8,233 bases of DNA from an uncultured Flavobacteriales bacterium (GTDB lineage: Bacteria; Bacteroidota; Bacteroidia; Flavobacteriales; Crocinitomicaceae): assembly GCA_946478775.1 (NCBI GenBank), contig CAMLDR010000182.1, positions 1 through 8,233 on the forward strand. The letters are read 5' to 3'. Position 1 is the stretch's first letter; each line of letters begins with the position of its first letter. The translations under genes were made by a program, and so were the position numbers. Shown here one piece after another: positions 1-7,933 of the stretch. The notes beneath the pieces were generated by a model. That model saw only the letters and a list, made by a program, of their open reading frames with translations, did not search any database and was not told the DNA's origin.

Positions 1-941
1 TTGGTAATTATGGAGTAACTCCGGGTGAAGTCGAATCCGAAACGGTGAAAATTGCCGGATTGGTAACCAAAAAATTTGCAAATACTTTTTCCAGAACATC
101 GGGAGTGTCTAATTTACAGGATTACCTGGTCGATAACGATAAAGTGGGTATTACAGATATCGATACGCGTTCACTGGTTCGTCATATCCGGCACAAAGGT
201 GCGATGAATGCGATCATCTCATCTGAAATCCTGGACGAAAAAGTACTTCAGAATCAAGTGAAAGAAGTGCCGTCAATGGATGGTTTGGAATTGTCTTCAA
301 AAGTAGCAACAAAGACTGCTTATGAAATGGGAGATCCAAACAGTTCTTTACGAGTGGCCTTACTTGACTTTGGTGTGAAAAAGAATATTATTCGCTGTTT
401 GGCCGACAGAGGTTGTTATGTAAGAGTATTTCCGATGGGTACTACTATCGAAGAAATGAATGCATTCAATCCGGATGGATACCTGTTGTCGAATGGTCCC
501 GGAGATCCTTCCGCTATGCCAAACGAAATCGCTTTGGTAAAAGAATTGGTTGAAATAGGAACTCCGATATTCGGAATCTGCCTGGGACACCAGATCTTAG
601 GATTGAGCCAGGGACTGAAGACCGAAAAGATGTTCAATGGACACAGAGGAATCAATCATCCGGTGATGAACTTAATGACCGGAAAAGGAGAGATCACTTC
701 TCAAAACCACGGATTCGTAATCGCAAAAGACAGTGTTGAATCCAATCCACGAATAAAAGTGACTCACGAGCACCTGAACGATCATACAATTGCAGGAATT
801 ATGCTGACAGATAAACCTGTCTTCTCCGTGCAATACCATCCGGAAGCGTCTGCCGGACCGCACGATTCCCGTTACTTATTCGATCAGTTTATTTCTAACA
901 TGAAACAAGAGAAGCAGGGCTTCGAAGGGGACAAACGTTAG
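1..941 (+). CDS. carA: Carbamoyl-phosphate synthase small (glutaminase) subunit, 5'-truncated by the window edge
   Basis: This subunit hydrolyses glutamine and passes ammonia to the large subunit CarB, making carbamoyl phosphate for arginine and pyrimidine synthesis in the cytoplasm. The reading frame is open from base 3 (GNYGVTPGEVESE...), so the GTG at 45 is an internal valine, not the start. About 312 residues are visible and roughly 50-60 N-terminal ones are missing, judging from the usual ~360-380 aa. The visible N-terminal part (GNYGV, AGLV, DIDTRSLVRHIR, KGAMNAII) is the CPSase small-chain domain. A class I glutamine amidotransferase domain follows: LSNGPGDPS, then GICLGHQILGLS with the nucleophilic Cys at bases 579-581, the NHGF segment, and QYHPEASAGPHDS with the catalytic His and Glu. 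All triad residues are intact. It lies 45 bases upstream of eno with no terminator between, so the two are probably co-transcribed. The identification is very secure. Confidence 0.97.
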   Translation, partial: GNYGVTPGEVESETVKIAGLVTKKFANTFSRTSGVSNLQDYLVDNDKVGITDIDTRSLVRHIRHKGAMNAIISSEILDEKVLQNQVKEVPSMDGLELSSKVATKTAYEMGDPNSSLRVALLDFGVKKNIIRCLADRGCYVRVFPMGTTIEEMNAFNPDGYLLSNGPGDPSAMPNEIALVKELVEIGTPIFGICLGHQILGLSQGLKTEKMFNGHRGINHPVMNLMTGKGEITSQNHGFVIAKDSVESNPRIKVTHEHLNDHTIAGIMLTDKPVFSVQYHPEASAGPHDSRYLFDQFISNMKQEKQGFEGDKR

Positions 942-971
942 TGTGGACCAAACAAAACAAAGAGCAACTAA

Positions 972-2270
<1,299 letters not shown>

Positions 2271-2289
2271 GGAGGAATAATTTGAAAAG

Positions 2290-2319
2290 AAAAGGGGAGC
2301 TTAGGCTTCCCTTTTTTTG
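2290..2319 (+). terminator. Intrinsic terminator after eno
   Basis: A 7-bp stem (GGGGAGC at 2294-2300 with GCTTCCC at 2305-2311, one G-U pair) closes a TTAG tetraloop. It is followed at once by seven T residues (2312-2318), which also pair with the A run at 2290-2293. It begins about 20 bases after the eno stop and should end the carA-eno transcript. Confidence 0.9.
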
Positions 2320-2457
2320 TTCGATAATAGTTGGGTTTTGAATAATCGTTTAAAGATTTTGATAAAAGATTACTAACTTATCCCGGGAATTCAACTGAAA
2401 CTTTAAAATAAGTTCATAAAGTGAAAAAACTGCTTGATTCCCTTATGATGAATTAAT

Positions 2458-2489
2458 TTTTAACAAAATGTTTAAAAGTGGTATGTTTT
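2458..2489 (+). promoter_or_regulatory. Candidate Bacteroidota-type promoter for the secreted-protein gene pair
   Basis: The Bacteroidota consensus is TTTG, about 20 bases, then TAnnTTTG. Here TTTT (2458-2461, 3 of 4 matches) lies exactly 20 bases before TATGTTTT (2482-2489, 7 of 8 matches). This would give a leader of about 50 bases before the ATG at 2547. It sits in the only gap between the eno terminator and the next gene, where a promoter is needed. The rest of that gap (2320-2546) is AT-rich and shows no gene or strong structure. AT-rich DNA throws up such near-matches by chance, so this is tentative. Confidence 0.3.
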
Positions 2490-2546
2490 TATGAATAGAA
2501 AGCAACCAAATTGTTTTTAGATCGTTTAGAAATCAAAGCACTAATT

Positions 2547-2909
2547 ATGAAGAATTTAATACTTGGTTTATTTTTTGCAATGGGAACCTTTTGGGCAACA
2601 GCTCAAACGCCTGCATCTCAAACTAATACGCCTGCTTTTTTTGCACAATGCATGGTGGATGTTAGCAATCAAAGCGAATTAACAACATTGGAAAATCAAT
2701 TGCGTACCATACCTTATGTAAGCGTAGTTCGAGTTGATATTCCAACTCACAGATTATTTTTAATTACAAAAGACATTTCTTCGTTCACAGCGACTGAATT
2801 CGCATCCTGGATGGGAACTTATTCCTCATCTTACAGCTGTCTTCAAATAGGTTTACAAGGAGTAGATCCGATTAATCCATATCCATTTACTAATTGTCCT
2901 GAAAACTAA
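2547..2909 (+). CDS. Small exported protein of unknown function with predicted ferredoxin-like (HMA-like) fold
   Basis: I do not recognise a named family. From the ATG at 2547 it is 120 aa and begins with a typical signal peptide: MKN, a hydrophobic stretch LILGLFFAMGTFW, and ATA-Q with likely cleavage after residue 19. The in-frame TTG at 2511 would put 12 polar or charged residues before this signal peptide, so it is rejected as the start. The mature part reads as beta (32-40), alpha (42-56), beta (57-67), beta (69-75), alpha (79-92), beta (97-104). This order, and the 'IPYVSVVRVDIPTHRLFLITK' hairpin (split here at residues 55-75), resemble heavy-metal-associated domains, but the metal-binding CxxC is absent; only C35, C98 and C117 are present. 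It ends 5 bases before the adhesin-like gene, so the two are very likely co-transcribed. It has no type IX sorting domain and would be periplasmic or membrane-associated. The coding call is secure; the fold is inferred by eye. Confidence 0.8.
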   Translation: MKNLILGLFFAMGTFWATAQTPASQTNTPAFFAQCMVDVSNQSELTTLENQLRTIPYVSVVRVDIPTHRLFLITKDISSFTATEFASWMGTYSSSYSCLQIGLQGVDPINPYPFTNCPEN

Positions 2910-2914
2910 TTCCG

Positions 2915-5536
2915 ATGAAAGCACTTTTATATACTTTATTATTGTTTGGTTCATTTGGAGTTTGGGCTCAACAATTACCTGTTAACTGTAACCTGGCGGT
3001 TTCAGGATGCTCGACTCCGCAATTTCCAATTGTAGGTCAAAATCCGCCATATAATACGCCTGACTTTGGTTCAGGCACGGTTTCAAACCCAAGTACAAAT
3101 CCACAAAATGGAAACAGCGGGTGTTTGCTGTCGGGAGAAACAGTCTCAACATTTATTACCATAAATGTGGTTACATCCGGAACATTGGAATGGTCATTAA
3201 TCGGATTAAACCCGAATGGAACTCCTTCAGGAAGTGGTTGTTTCGATTGGATCATGTGGGCAGATAGTCCTACCAGTACTACTGACGGTTGCGCCGGAAT
3301 CAATGGAAATACTTTACCTCCTGTTGCTTGTAACTGGAACGGGATGTGTAACGGTAATACCGGAATGTCGAGTCCTGGAAATTATCCTCCGAATGCTTCT
3401 AATACGAGTTATCAGCCGCCACTTAATGTAACGGCAGGTCAGTCATTCATTCTTTGTTTATCGAATTATAGTTTCACCAATCAAAATGTTGATTTGGACT
3501 TCTTTGGGACTGCTAATGTTGTTTGTGGAGTATCTGCAGCGGATCAAACCATTTGTTTGGGCAACTCTGCATCTGTAACGATTGCAACTCCAGGTTACAC
3601 TAACCCATCATTTACATGGTTAGTTACAAACGGGGTTTCTAATCCATCGGGAGGAAGTAACGTAAGTGTGAATCCAACGGTAACTACAACATATTCAGTA
3701 GCAGTTGTAGATATAGGTAGTAATCCATTAATTCAGGATACTGCAACTTTCACCATTACTGTAGTGAATCCTCCTGCACCAAATGCCGGACCAAATCAAA
3801 CGGTTTGCCTTGGACAGATCATTCAATTAACAGGAAGTGTTGGAAGCCCTTCAAATACGGCTAACTGGCAGGCAATCGTACCAACAGGTATGACACCGGC
3901 CGCAACAGCTTCTTTCTCTCCGAACTTTAGTTCAATGACTCCAAGTGTTACTGTAAACCAACCGGGAGTTTATAAATTCGTTTTGAGAGAAACAAGTTCG
4001 ATCTGTGGTATTATGAGAGATACGGTGGTAGTTACTGTTTCAGAATTACAAATTGCTGCAACACCTACACACCCAGTTTGTAATGGGTCGATGGATGGTT
4101 CAATTACCATAACAAGTGCCGGAGCAAGTGAGTATAGTTTTAATAACGGAACTACTTGGGGACCATTAAATACAATGACAGGATTTGGAGCAGGAACGTA
4201 TACCGTTTGTGCCAGAAATACTCTTGGATGTCAGAAATGTACAACTACAACTTTGACAAATCCTCCTGCAATAGTCTTGACGGTTTCAAATGATACTTTA
4301 ATTTGTGAGAATGGTACGGCTTCTATGTGGGCTTCTGCTACCGGAGGATCAACTTATTCTTACCATTGGGATCACAATCCGGCTTTAGTTTCAGCAACTC
4401 AGGTAAGCCCTTTGTCCAACGGATATTATCCGGTTCAGGCTGAAAGTAACCTGGGATGCTGGTCAAACAGAGATTCTATTTATGTAACGGTTCGTCCTCC
4501 GCTTTCTGCGATGATGTCTCCGGATGTATTTACTTGCCCGGGATATGAAGATTCCTTAATGATTTCTGCTTCAGGTGGTATCGGTGCGCCATATACATTT
4601 ACCTGGTCAACAGGTCAGACAGACACAGGTACTGAAAGTCAGTTAAATGCCGCGCCATTAACAACAACAACTTATAGTGTAACAATTAATGATGGGTGTG
4701 AAACAACACCGATAACATTATCAGGAATCATCAATGCACTTCCTGTTCCTGTTCCTCAGATTTTAATTGACGAGCCTGTTCAATGTGAGCCTGCTGTATT
4801 TACGCTGTATAATCCGGATTCAATAAATACAATGAGTTCTATTTGGATAATCAGTAACGGAGATGAATTTATGGATGTAGATTCTCTGGTTACTTCTTCC
4901 ACTATGAATGGAACATATAATGTGCAGTTAATTGTTACTTCTCAGGACGGATGTATAGATTCTACAACATTCACTGATACCTTGTTAGTGATGCAGACTC
5001 CTGTTGCAGACTTTAAATGGAGCCCGGACCCGATTACCATGTTTAATACACAGGTATTGTTTACGGAATATTCTCTTTATGCAGATTCGTACGAATGGAG
5101 TTTCCCGGGAGCATCACCGAACTCATCTACAAATGATGACCAATCGGTTCTATATCCCGATGGTCAGACGGGTACCTATTATGTGACATTAGTTGCTAAA
5201 TCATACCTGGGCTGTACGGATACGGTCACGAAAGAAGTTGTCATTCTACCGGAAGTAATTATTTACGCTCCGAATACATTCACACCTGATGGTGATGAGT
5301 TCAACCAAACATGGAGAATTCACATTGAAGGAGTTGATGAATTTGACTTCGATCTTCAGATTTACAACAGATGGGGTGAACTTATTTGGGAATCACATGA
5401 TGTAAATGCTGCGTGGGACGGAACTTATAATGGTCAGCCGGTACCGCAGGGAACTTACACATGGGTGATCCGCACAAGGGAAATGATTTCCGATAAGAAA
5501 TATACCTGGAACGGGCTCATAAACCTCATTAAATAA
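2915..5536 (+). CDS. Large multi-domain surface/secreted protein with SprB-like and PKD domains and a type IX secretion type B sorting domain (CHU_C)
   Basis: This is an 873-residue exported protein, probably an adhesin or cell-surface filament. Residues 1-18 are a signal peptide (hydrophobic LLYTLLLFGSFGV, cleavage after VWA). Residues 20-205 form a Cys- and Asn-rich domain (STFITINVVTSGTLEWSLIG, CFDWIMWAD, LNVTAGQSFILCLSNYS), possibly a jelly-roll. Then come Ig-like repeats with the 'QTICLGNSASVTI ... PTVTTTYSVAVVD' pattern (about 206-283 and 284-377), an SprB-like repeat (383-450: CNGSMDGSITIT, YSFNNGTTW, GAGTYTVCARNTLGC), more Ig-like units (451-528, 529-607), a PKD-like unit (608-694) and a PKD domain (697-778: ADFKWSP, YEWSFPG, GTYYVTLVAKSYLGC). 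The last ~94 residues are CHU_C: APNTFTPDGDEFNQTW, LQIYNRWGELIW, WDGTYNGQPVPQGTYTW. By family knowledge this routes the protein out through the type IX system. The target or ligand is unknown. No SprF/PorP-like partner is adjacent; the gene upstream is the small exported protein. Confidence 0.93.
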   Translation: MKALLYTLLLFGSFGVWAQQLPVNCNLAVSGCSTPQFPIVGQNPPYNTPDFGSGTVSNPSTNPQNGNSGCLLSGETVSTFITINVVTSGTLEWSLIGLNPNGTPSGSGCFDWIMWADSPTSTTDGCAGINGNTLPPVACNWNGMCNGNTGMSSPGNYPPNASNTSYQPPLNVTAGQSFILCLSNYSFTNQNVDLDFFGTANVVCGVSAADQTICLGNSASVTIATPGYTNPSFTWLVTNGVSNPSGGSNVSVNPTVTTTYSVAVVDIGSNPLIQDTATFTITVVNPPAPNAGPNQTVCLGQIIQLTGSVGSPSNTANWQAIVPTGMTPAATASFSPNFSSMTPSVTVNQPGVYKFVLRETSSICGIMRDTVVVTVSELQIAATPTHPVCNGSMDGSITITSAGASEYSFNNGTTWGPLNTMTGFGAGTYTVCARNTLGCQKCTTTTLTNPPAIVLTVSNDTLICENGTASMWASATGGSTYSYHWDHNPALVSATQVSPLSNGYYPVQAESNLGCWSNRDSIYVTVRPPLSAMMSPDVFTCPGYEDSLMISASGGIGAPYTFTWSTGQTDTGTESQLNAAPLTTTTYSVTINDGCETTPITLSGIINALPVPVPQILIDEPVQCEPAVFTLYNPDSINTMSSIWIISNGDEFMDVDSLVTSSTMNGTYNVQLIVTSQDGCIDSTTFTDTLLVMQTPVADFKWSPDPITMFNTQVLFTEYSLYADSYEWSFPGASPNSSTNDDQSVLYPDGQTGTYYVTLVAKSYLGCTDTVTKEVVILPEVIIYAPNTFTPDGDEFNQTWRIHIEGVDEFDFDLQIYNRWGELIWESHDVNAAWDGTYNGQPVPQGTYTWVIRTREMISDKKYTWNGLINLIK

Positions 5537-5557
5537 AATAAACAATTGATCCGTATG

Positions 5558-5598
5558 ATAATGGGCTGTTCGATTAACCGACAGCCCATTATTGTTTT
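5558..5598 (+). terminator. Strong hairpin terminator after the surface-protein gene
   Basis: A perfect 12-bp inverted repeat (ATAATGGGCTGT at 5558-5569, ACAGCCCATTAT at 5581-5592) encloses an 11-base loop. The stem can extend by two C-G pairs past a bulged T. It is followed by TGTTTT (5593-5598). It begins 22 bases after the stop at 5536 and should end the two-gene transcript. The T tract is short and interrupted, so efficiency is uncertain, but the stem is unlikely to be chance. Confidence 0.85.
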
Positions 5599-5708
5599 AG
5601 GTAAAACCAATTAAGACCTCTTCATACTTTGTTCTTCAGAAGAGTGTTTTCTTAGAATAAATTCCCCCTCTGTTGAACCGCACTAATCCGTGGCGACAGA
5701 TTCAGTTA

Positions 5709-5781
5709 TCAAAAGCTACGCTTCACCCAAATTATTTTCGCTCTGACGTTTGTTATAATTTGGTCTTCAAAAGCTATGCTT
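5709..5781. repeat. Symmetric cluster: 9-bp inverted repeat nested between two 15-bp direct repeats upstream of hutU
   Basis: TCAAAAGCTACGCTT (5709-5723) and TCAAAAGCTATGCTT (5767-5781) differ at one base. Inside them lies a perfect inverted repeat, CCAAATTAT (5727-5735) and ATAATTTGG (5755-5763), with a 19-base spacer. The gap between each direct repeat and its neighbouring arm is exactly 3 bases. Each direct repeat also holds a small dyad, AAGC-N3-GCTT. The block ends 34 bases before the hutU ATG. It could be an operator or promoter region for hutU (TATAAT lies at 5754-5759 in the right arm), or a copy of a dispersed intergenic repeat. The rest of the gap (5599-5708, 5782-5815) shows no gene or RNA I can identify. 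Confidence 0.55.
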
Positions 5782-5815
5782 TTTCTTATTAATTTCGCAG
5801 CATAAGTGATACTTT

Positions 5816-7813
5816 ATGAATCTGAACGAATTTCAACAAGATATAACGACAGGAATTCCCGCTATTCTTCCCTCAAAGAAAGAATATGAAACAGCTATCA
5901 ATCATGCACCAAAACGTAAGGAGATTCTTTCACCGGACGAAAAAATACTGGCATTAAAGAATGCATTGCGCTATTTTCCTAAAGACAAGCATGCGGAACT
6001 TGCCCAGGAATTTTCTGATGAGTTGGAAAAACACGGACGAATTTATATGTATCGCTTCAGACCCGACTACAAGATGTACGCTCGTCCGATTAATGACTAC
6101 CCCGGGAAATCATTGCAGGCAAAAGCAATCATGCTGATGATCCAGAACAACCTCGATTATGCTGTTGCGCAGCATCCGCATGAATTGATTACCTATGGAG
6201 GGAACGGGGCTGTTTTTCAGAATTGGATCCAGTACCGGTTAACAATGAAATACCTTTCTGAAATGGAGGATGATCAAACCTTAGTGATGTATTCAGGGCA
6301 TCCGCTTGGGCTCTTTCCTTCTCATAAGGACGCCCCGAGGGTTGTTGTAACCAATGGAATGATGATCCCCAATTATTCGAAACCGGATGACTGGGAAAAG
6401 TTCAATGCCTTGGGAGTAACTCAATATGGACAAATGACCGCCGGTTCTTACATGTACATCGGGCCGCAGGGAATTGTTCATGGAACCACCATTACCGTTT
6501 TGAATGGATTTAGAAAGATCAAAAAGGAACCAAGCGGAAATCTGTTTGTTACTTCCGGATTGGGAGGAATGAGTGGTGCTCAGCCAAAAGCCGGGACCAT
6601 TGCAGGCTGTATTACGGTATGTGCAGAAGTGAACCCTAAAATAACACGTATTCGCTTAGAGCAAGGTTGGGTTCATGAAGTCTTTGAGGATTTGGACACT
6701 TTGGTTAATAGAGTGCGTCAGGCGCAGGAAAATAAGGAAGTGGTATCCATTGCATATTTAGGCAATATTGTGGATGTTTGGGAGAAATTTGACCGGGAGA
6801 ATCTGCATATTGATTTAGGGTCAGATCAGACATCCCTTCACAACCCCTGGGCAGGTGGATATTATCCGGCAGGAATCACATTTGAAGAGTCTAACCGGTT
6901 AATGTCGGAAAACCCTGAGTTGTTCCGACAGAAAGTTCAGGAAACGCTTGTAAAACATGCTGCTGCAATCAATGCACATACAGCTAAAGGAACTTATTTC
7001 TTTGATTATGGGAATGCCTTTTTACTGGAAGCTTCACGCGCAGGTGCAGATGTAATGGCTCAGAACGGAATTGATTTCAAGTATCCGTCCTATGTTCAGG
7101 ATATCATGGGACCTATGTGTTTTGATTATGGTTTTGGCCCCTTCCGTTGGGTTTGCGCTTCAGGCTTACCGGAAGATTTGGAAAAAACAGATGCAATTGC
7201 TTGTGCTGTGCTGGAAGAAATGAAACAAAACAGCCCGGAAGAAATCCAACAGCAAATGGCTGACAATATTCAGTGGATCAAAGGTGCGCAGGAGAATAAA
7301 CTGGTAGTAGGTTCACAGGCAAGAATCCTTTATGCGGATGCTGAAGGAAGAATGAAAATCGCGGCAGCTTTTAACGAAGCTATTGCCAAAGGAATTATTG
7401 GTCCGGTGGTACTTGGAAGAGATCATCACGATGTTTCGGGAACGGATTCACCTTACCGGGAAACTTCTAATATTTACGATGGTTCGCGTTTCACAGCTGA
7501 TATGGCTATTCAAAATGTTATTGGTGATTCTTTCCGCGGAGCAACCTGGGTTTCTATCCACAACGGTGGTGGCGTAGGCTGGGGAGAAGTGATTAACGGA
7601 GGTTTTGGAATGTTATTGGATGGATCTCCGGACGCTGAAAGAAAATTAAAGTCAATGCTTCACTGGGATGTGAATAATGGAATAGCACGAAGAAACTGGG
7701 CACGAAACGAAGGGGCTATCTTTGCTATTAAACGCGCTATGGAAGCGGAACCGAAATTGAAGGTTACCATTCCGGAACTGGTGGACGAAGCGATTTTGAG
7801 ACAATTGAAATAA
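5816..7813 (+). CDS. hutU: Urocanate hydratase (urocanase), long form
   Basis: This cytoplasmic NAD+-dependent enzyme converts urocanate to imidazolonepropionate, the second step of histidine degradation. Family motifs are present throughout: ITYGGNGAVFQNW (125-137), MYSGHPLGLFPS (158-169), GQMTAGSYMYIGPQGIVHGT (205-224), the glycine-rich TSGLGGMSGAQPKAG (246-260), MGPMCFDYGFGPFRWVCASG (431-450), GRDHHDVSGTDSPYRET (534-550) and SIHNGGGVGWGEVINGG (580-596). The conserved cysteines C435 and C447 lie where the family's catalytic cysteine is expected; I cannot say which it is without an alignment. At 665 aa it is about 100 residues longer than the ~555-aa Pseudomonas/Bacillus enzymes and resembles the longer type seen in animals and many Bacteroidota (from memory). 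The ATG at 5816 gives a plausible N terminus, with no Shine-Dalgarno motif. No other hut gene is in view. The gene follows a terminator and so should have its own promoter. Confidence 0.97.
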   Translation: MNLNEFQQDITTGIPAILPSKKEYETAINHAPKRKEILSPDEKILALKNALRYFPKDKHAELAQEFSDELEKHGRIYMYRFRPDYKMYARPINDYPGKSLQAKAIMLMIQNNLDYAVAQHPHELITYGGNGAVFQNWIQYRLTMKYLSEMEDDQTLVMYSGHPLGLFPSHKDAPRVVVTNGMMIPNYSKPDDWEKFNALGVTQYGQMTAGSYMYIGPQGIVHGTTITVLNGFRKIKKEPSGNLFVTSGLGGMSGAQPKAGTIAGCITVCAEVNPKITRIRLEQGWVHEVFEDLDTLVNRVRQAQENKEVVSIAYLGNIVDVWEKFDRENLHIDLGSDQTSLHNPWAGGYYPAGITFEESNRLMSENPELFRQKVQETLVKHAAAINAHTAKGTYFFDYGNAFLLEASRAGADVMAQNGIDFKYPSYVQDIMGPMCFDYGFGPFRWVCASGLPEDLEKTDAIACAVLEEMKQNSPEEIQQQMADNIQWIKGAQENKLVVGSQARILYADAEGRMKIAAAFNEAIAKGIIGPVVLGRDHHDVSGTDSPYRETSNIYDGSRFTADMAIQNVIGDSFRGATWVSIHNGGGVGWGEVINGGFGMLLDGSPDAERKLKSMLHWDVNNGIARRNWARNEGAIFAIKRAMEAEPKLKVTIPELVDEAILRQLK

Positions 7814-7931
7814 AGTCAAAAGTCAAGAGTGAGAAGTTAAAAGTGAAAATAGATTATTAAAAATTCGCAATTCGCAATTCGCAATTCGCAATTCGCAATT
7901 TTTTGACTTTTAACTTTTCAATTCTAACTTA
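7812..7931. repeat. Imperfect inverted repeat built from heptanucleotide units between convergent genes
   Basis: The left side is five consecutive 7-base units starting inside the hutU stop codon: AAAGTCA, AAAGTCA, AGAGTGA, GAAGTTA, AAAGTGA (7812-7846). The right side (7904-7931) holds four units whose reverse complements are AAAGTCA, AAAGTTA, GAATTGA and TAAGTTA. The best-matched arms are 7831-7849 and 7901-7919, pairing at 17 of 19 positions; with more mismatches the pairing extends over four heptads. A different heptamer array fills the loop. The block occupies nearly the whole gap between the hutU and ompA-like 3' ends. It could form a long hairpin or cruciform and might act as a bidirectional terminator, but lacks the compact GC stem plus T tract of a standard one. 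Confidence 0.75.
7863..7900. repeat. Tandem repeat of ATTCGCA, five perfect copies plus ATT
   Basis: Five identical 7-base units run from 7863 to 7897, followed by a partial ATT. Flanking AAAAATT (7859-7865) and AATTTTT (7897-7903) are complementary to each other. The array presents AATT every seven bases, separated by CGC. It lies in the loop of the larger heptad inverted repeat and shares its period. Perfect copies suggest recent expansion by slippage, so copy number may differ between strains. Confidence 0.97.
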
Positions 7932-7933
7932 AT

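Noticed and set aside
45..47. GTG at 45 as the carA start
   Set aside because: The conserved CarA segment GNYGV...ESE is encoded in frame upstream of it, up to the window edge, so the gene is simply truncated by the window.
360..863. Minus-strand open frames within carA
   Set aside because: They lie opposite a well-conserved coding region and encode no recognisable protein; antisense shadows. Similar frames inside eno, the surface gene, hutU and the OmpA-like gene were dismissed for the same reason.
2511..2546. TTG at 2511 as start of the small exported protein
   Set aside because: It would place 12 residues with several charges ahead of a well-formed signal peptide that starts at the ATG at 2547.
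5618..5644. Short hairpin CTCTTC/GAAGAG downstream of the 5558-5598 terminator
   Set aside because: Only 6 bp with a 15-base loop in AT-rich DNA; not distinguishable from chance.
7812..7931. CRISPR array as an explanation for the repeats after hutU
   Set aside because: The units are 7 bases, directly abutting and without unique spacers; no cas genes are present.
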